From positions 248,001 through 312,000 of the forward strand of contig JAWPHD010000240.1 of assembly GCA_037043455.1 (NCBI GenBank): 64,000 bases of DNA, read 5' to 3'. This stretch comes from Cyrtodaria siliqua. Its lineage: Eukaryota; Mollusca; Bivalvia; Adapedonta; Hiatellidae. This document shows, piece after piece, positions 12,201-24,200 of this stretch. The translations under genes were made by a program, and so were the position numbers. The notes under the pieces are model-generated. The model had not been told where the DNA came from, did no database searches, and was given only the letters and a program-made list of their open reading frames with translations. Every line of letters starts with the position of its first letter. Position 1 is the stretch's first letter.

Positions 12201-15200
12201 ATTCTGACCTTTGACCTCTAAGTGTGACCTTGACCTTGGAGCCATGGAACTTTGTGCGCGTGCGTGTCTTGTTGTGCTGAGCAATTGTGCCAGTATGTCC
12301 ATTATTGTCAGAGTTATTTACCGGAGAAGATTGTACCATTTTTATTATTTTTTTAATAAAATATTTAGGGTCATGCCTTCAAAACAGGGTCGGTCGGGAA
12401 ACCAGAACAACACCATTTAAATTTAATTGGCCTTACCTTCATGCTTGTCTTTATGATTGTTGTTATTGCTGAAATGGAACATTACAAATCATCAGGGGTA
12501 GAATTTAACTGTTTTACTCGTTTGCCTTTATTGACAGTGAAAATATTTTCAACTCGAAAAAATGCATTCCAAATGCATTCCTACTGATTTTTTTCTTCTC
12601 CTTTTGGTCAGACATTTCTGTGAATAAATATTGTATACAATACTTATAAAACAAGGGTCATCAAACTCATATTATTATTTTTCTGTTTCATTATTTGATC
12701 CATCTTTTCAATTATGCTTCTTTTGTAAAGAAAAGATGAACTCGCAGATTTTTATGAGTGCTGAAAATTTCAACAAACATTTGCTATGGCTAAGACATGA
12801 TTTTGACCTTTGACCATCATTTGAGCTTTGACCTCAAAGTGTGACCTTGACCTTTGAGGTATGGGCCTGATTCTTGCATGACACACCTGTTTATTGTGAT
12901 TAACATTTATGTGAAGTTTGAAAAAATTCTCTTCAGAACTTTCAAAGCTATGGCTAAGATGCGAGTTTTACGAGTGCTGAAAATTTCAACTAACTTTTGC
13001 TATGGCTAAGACATGATTTTGACCTTTGACCATCATTTGACCTTTGACTTCAAAGTGTGACCTTGGCCTTTGAGGTATGAAACCGATTCTGGCATGAGAC
13101 ATACCTGTTTATTGTGATTGACATTTATGTGAAGTTTATGAAATTCTCTAAGTATTTTCAAAGCTATGGCTAATGGCTAAGATGCAATTTTGACTCATTT
13201 GACATTTGACCTCAGTGTGACCTTGACCTTTGAGATACGGACCTGTTTCTTGCGTGTGACACACCACCTCATTGTGATAGAACATTTATGTGAAGTTTCA
13301 TGAAATTTATTTTCACCAAACCTATTTATATGTAAATGGTGTTGGAGGGTTTCTGCACATATATGTAAATTCACTTGACTCATTAACCTTGACCTTCGAC
13401 ATATGGACCCGATTCTTGCTCGTCTGAGGTAATGTAGTATGAGCATTAATTTATATAAATGCACTCTCCCTAAAAGAGCTTTGTTTCCAGCAAGCCAGCA
13501 TTTGTAAATATTTGGTTTCTAGTTACTAAAGTCGGTTACGGTATCTGGTTCCATTTTGTAGCCTATCCTAGGCTAGTGTATCAAAAAAAGAAGACTTTTA
13601 CCTTGAAGTCTTTTCACTTTCCTGTATAAGTTTCTCCAGTTCAGCTTTCTGTTTGTTTTGGAAGTCTTTGAGCCATCTGAGAGCGCCGCATATCAGGCTT
13701 AGTGACTTGCCCTGGAATGTAGAGAAGTATACAACAATAAGGCCAAATAAAATTATATGTGTCGTACACGGTACTGGTCTATGTGTCGTACACGGTACTG
13801 GTCTATGTGTCGTACACGATACTGGTTTATGTGTCGTACACGATACTGGTTTATGTGTCGTACACGATACTGGTTTATGTGTCGCACACGATACTGGTTT
13901 ATGTGTCGCACACGATACTGGTTTATGTGTCGCACACGATACTGGTTTATGTGTCGTACACGACGATACTGGTTTATGTGTCGTACACGATACTGGTTTC
14001 CAGGACCGACCCCATTTTTAAAGGCTGACCGTAAACATTTTAAGCAAAAAAACATAATAATAAAAAAAAGATGTTTTCTATCTTTTCTGTACCTCATATC
14101 AAGAAATATATATTTCTGTTAGTTTATTAGGTTTCAGAAGTGATGAGTGAAAACAAGAGGCCCAAGAGGACCTGTGGGATGCTCTACTGGGAAAAATGGC
14201 TTATATATCAAAGGGTTGTCATAAAATTTCCATCAGTACTTCTTTCAAACTAGAAAGTTAATTGAATTGAATTTGGTTTGAAGGCGCACCAACACATGAA
14301 AGGTTATATGGCGCCTAACAGGCATGAACATGCCAGGCTCATCCTCCATGTACATCGAGATAAAATATGGAAAATGGGCCTAGAACCTTCTCACCCTGAA
14401 CTGCAGAGTTGCTGCAAATTCTATCGTAGAAACTCCATTTACGCCACGTTTATTGTTTTTCTGCCACTGCTCTTTTGATGTGTGCTAGACGGCACCTGAA
14501 ACAATGCAGGGATCATGATGAAGACCTTTAATGAACATGAACAAAACATGACAAAATGAACATGAATTTGGGGGGATTCTACCCCTCTGCCTACTCCTCC
14601 AAAGGGATCTGCAGTGGCCCTATTCTTTGCCCCGTGACCAAACGGGGCCCCCGGGAACCACACGGGGCTCTAGAAGGTCTACATGTCGAGCCCTATTATG
14701 GAGGTCCAGATTTTTTATTTGACCAATACCAATGTCAGTCCCAAAAGATATTAAATTAATGTCATTAACAGTGGGAGATGCATGTCGTAGCGGAGAAGGA
14801 ACGTGACCTATATTATGAGTATGTCATAGCGACCCAAAATTTTGCACATGATTTTTTATGCATATAATGAACAGTTTGCTGAAAATCCTGCGAGCAAGAA
14901 GCAAGATACACGTCACATGAGCGGGATACCAAGGTTAGGTTGCAGGTTAAAGTCTTATGAAAAGGGGCATAACTAGTGAAGGGCAATCAATTGAAATCGA
15001 CAATCGATCATCGGTTACAATCGGTTGGGGGATAACCGATCAATCATTGGTTATAATCGGTTAGCCACTATGAAGTAGAACGAGTGCTTGTTAATCAAAG
15101 TTTCAGGCCTTGAACTTAGAATAATTTCTAAATAAGTATATATGATCTTACTCTTATACCATTGTTTAAAATTTCATTTTAATCAGCAGAATTAATTCTA

Positions 15201-18200
15201 ATTGATATAAATGTGTTTGGTCTAATGTATAAAGTTTGTGAGAAAGTGACCTAAACGCAAATGTTGGAAGTAAAAATTATTAAGTTATCTGCCCCTTGCT
15301 TGAAGGGTCAAGGTCACATCCACATTTGCTTTGACACGATGCGATGTACCACCCAAAATACAACTATAAGCAAAGTTTGAAAGGTCTAGTGCATAGTTTG
15401 TGAAATAGTGACCTAAATGCTAAAGTTGAAGGTAAAAATTATAAAGTTAACTGCCCTTTGCTTGGCGCGTCAAGGTCATTTCCACATTTGCTTTGTCAAA
15501 TTGCAATGTAAAACCCAAGATACAACTACAGTCGAACCTCGATAGCTCAAAGTCAGCGGGACCATTGGAATATGTTCGAGCTATCGGTGGCTTTGAGGCA
15601 TCGAGGTAACGGTAAAAACCAAAATATCTATCCGTATTTGTGTACCACCCGAAATAGTGTTACTTGTATACGTGATGTATCGTTCTCGGTATGTTTTTTA
15701 TGTTCATGCATGTTTGTTTAAACCTCATAACGGATATATAACATGTAATTGCTACACTGAAAATACAATACAAAAAGAACTGCAATAATGTGTTGGTTTT
15801 ATCATTTATTTAAAGAAATATCACACTAGTAGATTTAAACATACATTCCAAAAGTCCGAATAATCAGAACAAGGTAAGACTGGTTTCGGTACATTATTTA
15901 ATTAGAAAATCAACCGTGTTTAATTCATCGTAATTAACAGTAAACGAAGTTCACTAAACATAAATTGTATCTGTCTATTATCGCTTTTCATTCATAAATG
16001 TTCGCACCTTTAACAACCGACTTTATCTGTTTTCGCACTATGATCAAACTTGCTACAAACAAATACAAACGCGTCGATTACAATTAATATGGCCGACGTC
16101 GCATGGCAACGGATCATCACCTTCGATTAAGCGAGGTTTAAATTCAAACAAAAATGGATCTTCGGACCGTAAAATGTATTCGAGCGAGCCGGGGTATTCG
16201 AGAAATAATATTCGAATAATCGAGGTTAAATTACATTGAATTATATAGGAGTTGTGTCGGGACCGGAAAATGTGTTCGAATTACCGATGGTATTCGAATC
16301 ACCGGTGTTCGACCTATCGAGGTTCGACTGTATAAGCAAAGTTTGAAAGGTTTAGTGCAAACAGTTTGTGAGAAAATGACCTAAACGCAAAACTTAAATG
16401 TTGATGCCGCCGCCGGAAAAGCAACACCTATGTCTCTTTTTTTACTTCAAAAAAGCAAGACAAAAAAACAAACAAAAAAAACAACATTTGCCCCCAGTGA
16501 GATTTGAACCCACGTCCCCAGGTTTCCAATAGAGCATACATATTTCAGAATATCAAGGGCAATAAGTCTTGTGTTACTGGTCCGATCCAGCTGGTTTTCA
16601 AAATTGTCTAAGATTTCGTTGATATTAACAATCTGGCAAAATTAGATGACAGTGCTACAGTGTTGAACACTGTTCACAGGCAGAATATGGCATTTTATAG
16701 AAACTATGGGTCGTAACTCCGGTGAAACCAATATGATCTGGCTGGTTTTTTAACTTGTCTGAGCTTTAAATGATATAAAAACCCTGGCAAAGTTTGGTAA
16801 AGATCAGATTAATAATGAAGGCCCTACCGTGTTCACAAGGCAAAAGTTACGACTACAGACAAGTCACCATCCCTAAACATCGCTGATCTTACCGTGCCTG
16901 TCGGACTCTCAAATATTCCAATCTTGCCCAGTTCCAGACTCCTGTACAACTCACGCATGAAACCTTTCTGAATGTCATACGGCTCAAACGGAAATTCAAA
17001 CGTCTCTGGGATATCTACAGGGGCGTCCTCAATCTGTGTGGCTGTCGTTTAATGAAAAATAGTTCATTCTCTAGGCTGAAGTGTTATATATTATTAGGCC
17101 AAATAAAAGTATATGTGTGGTTCCTATTACATGCTAAAAAATACGGTAGGTAGGTAGATAAATATTTTATTTCTTATTTTTTCTTTTTTTACTCCCTCAA
17201 TACTGTTAAAACATATCTAACACGACCTCCGCAGTCTTTCATATACACAAAGAAGAGAGACAGCTGTATGTTATTCTACGATCAAATACAGCTGTTCCAT
17301 TAATTCCCCAAGTATATTTCATCCGTTGGAAGCACCATGTTACATGACGTCACTTGGTAAATAACTTCACGAAGACAAACTCAACAGTAATTTTAATGAA
17401 ATGTTAATTACGACAAACTTGCCATGCTCCCAAACCGTCACGTGCACACCCCGATATAAACCCATCATATGCATCAGTACATATAACATTAATAAGCATC
17501 TTGAACAAGCTGAGAACGTTTGACGTCATACAGCGCAAGCTATATGACGTAAGCAATGACTTAATTGTTTGTCACGTGACTACTAGTGTATTGAAACGCA
17601 GAACTTTGCATACGGGGGCGCCCAATGGAATAGCCTGGAAACATAGCAGCCCAATTACCTTGACCTCAGAGATAATATATAGTGCCCCAACAAAAGCGTA
17701 AACAATGGGGTTATTGTTGTGTTAGAATCAAAATGCTAACGCACTCGTGATCTAATTACTATGCATCCGAACTCCTAACTGTATTTTATTCACCGATAAA
17801 ATACAGTTACATATTTATTATTTCTTAAATAAACTAACTTAAATATACATATTTGTTGATATCAGGTAGATCTACAGAACAGATAGAAAACATAATTTAT
17901 ATTTATATTTTTTTTTTTTAAAATGGCATAAAATATTTACGGTCGGGCCCTAAAAAATGGGGTCATTCGGGAACCAGAACCACACATATAATTTTATTTA
18001 GCCTTTATATTATAAATGTTCAATTTAATCAATGTTAATAGTTTAATACAATTTCTGTGAATGATTCAGGAGACTGTCCAGAGGTTGTTGTTTGTGTATT
18101 AATTGATTATGTACTGTATAGATATTTAGGGCTATTCCATTGAAACCTACATCAGACCCCAGGAAGGCACTTTCAAAACTGAGCACCCACTCATAGATGC

Positions 18201-21200
18201 AAAACTGAGTTTAAAGAACCAAATTTCGGGAAACTGGGTTCACCCATAGACGTCCTGGGTTCCCGGTTCACCCATAGATGTCCTGGGTTCCCGGTTCACC
18301 CATAGTCCTGGGTTCCAGTTTCACCCATAGACATCCTGGGTTCCCGGTTCACCCATAGACGTCCTGGGTTCCCGGGTGTACTTTACTGGATTAGCCCTTA
18401 AATATAATTATTTAATCTAGTGCAGATTTCGATTGTGTAAATACAACAATAGATCTTTTACAGAATAGAACTGAATTGTTGTTTAATGGCTTTGCAACAC
18501 CTTATACACAGGGCTTTTCCTATTTTGGGAAAAATGCCCCTAGAACGAATTGGGGATTTTTTATTGACAAATTGCCAAAATTAGAAAATTAGTATATCAT
18601 GAACAATTATCATTTAAATAGTGATTTGAACCTGTTAGAGCGGTAACAACAATCAACTATTGAAATGAGTGTGCGAAGTCAGTATAGAACATGTCTACAT
18701 AAAAAAAAAATGTTTGCTGTCGAATTATTTTTTTTTGAAGGTATCTTCACATTTCTTATGTATGCAAGGTTATCCAAAATTATCCAAACAAATAATAATG
18801 CCCTATAGGCATTAATTAAAACTATGGAAATACCAAGTTTTTAAAAGATTAGGTTAGAAAGTGCTGTCACTACACAACCTATCGATTTGTAATTGATTTT
18901 ATTTCAATAGCCCATCGGACTACCCCAACAAACATTTGGTAGTCCACCAGAATTTTTACTAGCCTCGGGCTATCCGACTAGTGTTTTCTCTGTATTAAGT
19001 TAAGGGCAAGCCTCAAATCAGAGATTGTGTTGACAGATATTGATCTCATATTTTTAAAGAAAAATAGTATTATTTGAACTGCTTTTATGTTTATTACTAT
19101 TTATTATTTACTTAGGCTTGAGTAACCTGTGAGTTAACCACCTTTAGATTAACTACTGTTCTTTTTTTTGCTCTTGTTTCTTTACTGAATATTCATGAAT
19201 AACTACTGCTATTCGACACTGTATATATGTGATATGTATTGTATTCACCACCCAATCTAATCATACCTTCAGGAACTGTTTCACGGGTATCCAAAGCAAG
19301 CACCTTATGATCCAGATCAACAGAGGCTAGCAGTCCATCATCGTCATCATCAAACTCATAAAGAACATCTGGATGACCTGGAGCAGATCATACAAAACTG
19401 CAATGCATCTTACTATGTTTGAAATATCTACTAATATGCAGCTAGTGTTCTCCCCAGGAATTTCTCAAGGCATGTCGTTTTTGTCAGAGAAAATATGCTT
19501 CAGAGTGTATCCTTGTAGCAGACCCCTATATGTATGGGTAGTTTGTCAGAAAGACACTTGATCTATATAAGAAATAGGCTAGTGATTCTATATATTGTGT
19601 TTTAAACTTATTTAAGCTAAACAAAAATTAAATAATTACAATGTATTACATGTCTTTCAAAATTAAGGCATGTTGCAAAGCATTTTGGCTGTGAAGGCAT
19701 GTTAAATGCGACATGCCTTAAAAGCCTGTGGAGAACACTGAGCTAACAAACAGTCAAAATCGATGTCTCGCAATCATGGAAGGCATACTGCCAGCTGTAA
19801 CAAACTAGAACTATCACTGAAGGTGATGAATACTCTCGTGTTTTGATCAGTTGTTATGTGTATATGAAGTTTGGGAACACCTCATTCAAAACTGTTTGAG
19901 GAATGCAAGTAATAAAAATGTGTTACGCGACAAAAAATGGTTCCTATACAGCTCCCACTTCATTTTGTGAAAGCAGGGGTACACTAATAGTCAACAAAAA
20001 TACCTGTGTTTCTGGTTAAAACATGGCCGCCTCCATGGTGCACTGCGCGTCCATTTTGGCTATTAGAATTGGAAAATGCAGCCATGGGACAGAGCAGAAG
20101 TTTATGAAAAACATTAATCATCACATGCTGCCGATACCACCCAACCTCAGGAAATGAAAAGCGTAATGTCATAAATCAAACAAATATTTGCAATACAAAA
20201 GACGATGGGACAGTTTACATGTGTTGTGAACACTTTTATTACGCGCAGTATTGTACATGACGTTGATGCGCTGTATTGGACGTGACGTAGATTACGTTAA
20301 CGTCACTTGTTATGATTGTTGTTGATCAGTGATAATAAAGGTACGAACCGAACACAACGCGTTTAGTTGATACCACTCCCACAACATGTATACTTATGAC
20401 ATTGCAAAACGGTGTTTTTTATGTTTAACAGAAACTGTTATTAAAATGGTTGATATGTCTTAATAAAATCATAATGGCAGAAAATATGTGTTTTCAATTT
20501 ATTTTATTCAAAACAAACATGTTAGATATCATGAGGTTATTTTCCTTCTCTCCTTGCAAAATCACTACAAATTAACTACTTGACAAAGTTAAAGATACCT
20601 TTAACATCATCCAAACCACATGGTCAAAAAAAGAAAGTAAAAAAAGAAAAGAAACAAGAGGTCAATGACCTTGAAGCTCTACTGATTGATTTTGATTTCA
20701 GGAAGTAGTCGCTACAGACTTGTTTTTTGAAAATCTATTTTTAACCGTGGCGGCCATCTTGAATTTCCGGCCGACCTGAAATTTTGCTAAGATCAATAAG
20801 ACATTAAGAGCAACATTCCTGTGAAGTTTCATGAAAATCCGTCAGGTAGTTTCAAAGAAGTAGTCGCTACAAGTTTTCATTATATAACTCTATGTAAACA
20901 AAGCAGCCATGTTTAAGGTCAAATCAAAACAATTTTCGACAAGGACCAACATCATGTCATACTGATCATTTTAGAAAAAGTCCCATATCAATATCTCTTA
21001 TTGTTTTGAAGAAGTAGTCGCTACAAACTTATTTATTTTAAATCTATTTTTAGCTGTGGCGGCCATCTTGAATTTCCGGCCGACCTGAAATTTTGCTAAG
21101 ATCAATAAGACATTAAGAGCAACATTCCTGTGAAGTTTCATGAAAATCCGTCAGGTAGTTTCAAAGAAGTAGTCGCTACAAGTTTTCATTATATAACTCT

Positions 21201-24200
21201 ATGTAAACAAAGCAGCCATGTTTAAGGTAAAATCAAAACGATTTCGACAAGGACCAACATCATGTCATACTGATCATTTTAGAAAAAGTCCCATATCAAT
21301 ATCTCTTATTGTTTTGAAGAAGTAGTCACTACAAACTTATTTATTTTAAATCTATTTTTAGCTGTGGCGGCCATCTTGAATTTCCGGCTGACCTGAAATT
21401 TTTCTAGGATCAACTAGACATCAAGAGCAACATTCCTGTGAAGTTTCATGAACATCCGTCAAGTAGTTTCAGAGGAGTAGTCGCTACAAGTTTTTACTAT
21501 ATAACTCTATGTAACCAAAGATGGCCACTGGCAGCCATGTTTAAAGTCGAATCAAAATAATTTTCCACAAGGATCTACATCATGTCATGCTGATCATTTT
21601 AGAAAAAGTCCCATATCAATATCACTTATAGTTTTCAAGAAGTAGTCGCTACAAACTTATTTTTTAAAAATCTATTTTTAGCTGTGACGGCCATCTTGAA
21701 TTTCTGGCCGACCTGAAATTTTGATAGGATCAATTAGACATCAAGAGCAACATTCCTGTAAAGTTTCATGACAATCCGCCAAGTAGTTTCAGAGGAGTAG
21801 TCGCTACAAGTTTTTACTATATAACTCTATGTAAACAAAGATGGCCGCTGGCAGCCATGTTTAACGTTGAATCAAAACGATTTTTGACTAGGATCAACAT
21901 CATGTAATGCTGATCATTTTAGAAAAAGTCCCATATCAATATCACTTATAGTTTTCAAGAAGTAGTCGCTACAAACTTATTTTTTAAAAATCTATTTTTA
22001 GCTGTGACGGCCATCTTGAATTTCCGGCCGACCTGAAATTTTTCTAGGATCAATAAGACATCAAGAGCAACATTCCTGTAAAGTTTCATGACAATCTGCC
22101 AAGTAGTTTCAGAGGAGTAGTCGCTACAAGTTTTTACTATATAACTCTATGTAAACAAAGATGGCCGCTGGCAGCCATATTTAACGTTGAATCAAAACGA
22201 TTTTTGACTAGGATCAACCTCATGTCATGCTGATCATTTTAGTAAAAGTCCCATATCAATATCACTTATAGTTTTCAAGAAGAAGTCGCTACAAACTTGT
22301 ATTTTAAAACTCTATTTTTAGCTTTGGGGGCCATCTTGGATTTCACATCAACATGAATTTTTGCTAGGATCAACTAGACTTTATGGGCAACATTTCTGTA
22401 AAGTTTCATGAATATCCATCCAGTAGTTTCAGCTGTGAAGTCGCTACAAATAAAAGTTTACTGACAGACGGACAGACGGACGGACGGACGGACGACGGAC
22501 GCCGCACCACGGCATAAGCTCTGCTGATCTCTGATCAGTAGAGCTAAAAATCTATTTTTAGCTGTGACGGCCATCTTGAATTTCCGGCCGACCTGAAATT
22601 TTGATAGGATCAATTAGACATCAAGAGCAACATTCCTGTAAAGTTTCATGACAATCCGCCAAGTAGTTTCAGAGGAGTAGTCGCTACAAGTTTTTACTAT
22701 ATAACTCTATGTAAACAAAGATGGCCGCTGGCAGCCATGTTTAACGTTGAATCAAAACGATTTTTGACTAGGATCAACATCATGTAATGCTGATCATTTT
22801 AGAAAAAGTCCCATATCAATATCACTTATAGTTTTCAAGAAGTAGTCGCTACAAACTTGTTTTTTAAAAATCTATTTTTAGCTGTGACGGCCATCTTGAA
22901 TTTCCGGCCGACCTGAAATTTTTCTAGGATCAATAAGACATCAAGAGCAACATTCCTGTAAAGTTTCATGACAATCTGCCAAGTAGTTTCAGAGGAGTAG
23001 TCGCTACAAGTTTTTACTATATAACTCTATGTAAACAAAGATGGCCGCTGGCAGCCATATTTAATGTTGAATCAAAACGATTTTTGACTAGGATCAACCT
23101 CATGTCATGCTGATCATTTTAGTAAAAGTCCCATATCAATATCACTTATAGTTTTCAAGAAGAAGTCGCTACAAACTTGTATTTTAAAACTCTATTTTTA
23201 GCTTTGGGGGCCATCTTGGATTTCACATCAACATGAATTTTTGCTAGGATCAACTAGACTTTATGGGCAACATTTCTGTAAAGTTTCATGAATATCCATC
23301 CAGTAGTTTCAGCTGTGAAGTCGCTACAAATAAAAGTTTACGGACAGACGGACGGACGGACGGACGGACGGACGGACGGACGACGGACGCCGCACCACGG
23401 CATAAGCTCTGCTGATCTCTGATCAGTAGAGCTAAAAATCTGTTTTTAGCTGTGACGGCCATCTTGAATTTCCGGCCGACCTGAAATTTTGATAGGATCA
23501 ATTAGACATCAAGAGCAACATTCCTGTAAAGTTTCATGACAATCCGCCAAGTAGTTTTAGAGGAGTAGTCGCTACAAGTTTTTACTATATAACTCTATGT
23601 AAACAAAGATGGCCGCTGGCAGCCATGTTTAACGTTGAATCAAAACGATTTTTGACTAGGATCAACATCATGTAATGCTGATCATTTTAGAAAAAGTCCC
23701 ATATCAATATCACTTATAGTTTTCAAGAAGTAGTCGCTACAAACTTGTTTTTTAAAAATCTATTTTTAGCTGTGACGGCCATCTTGAATTTCCGGCCGAC
23801 CTGAAATTTTTCTAGGATCAATTAGACATCAAGAGCAACATTCCTGTAAAGTTTCATGACAATCCGCCAAGTAGTTTCAGAGGAGTAGTCGCTACAAGGT
23901 TTTACTATATAACTCTATGTAAACAAAGATGGCCGCTGGCAGCCATGTTTAACATTGAATCAAAACGATTTTTGACTAGGATCAACATCATGTCATGCTG
24001 ATCATTTTAGAAAAAGTCCCACATCAATATCACTTATAGTTTTCAAGAAGAAGTCGCTACAAACTTGTATTTTAAAATTCTATTTTTAGCTTTGGCGGCC
24101 ATATTGGATTTCACATCAACATGAATTTTTGCTAGGATCAACTAGACTTTATGGGCAACATTTCTGTAAAGTTTCATGAATATCCATCCAGTAGTTTCAG

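Noticed and set aside
13753..14122. Tandem peptide frames (RVRHINQY and MCRTRYWF cycles)
   Set aside because: 24 bp minisatellite in a DDX11 intron, open on both strands.
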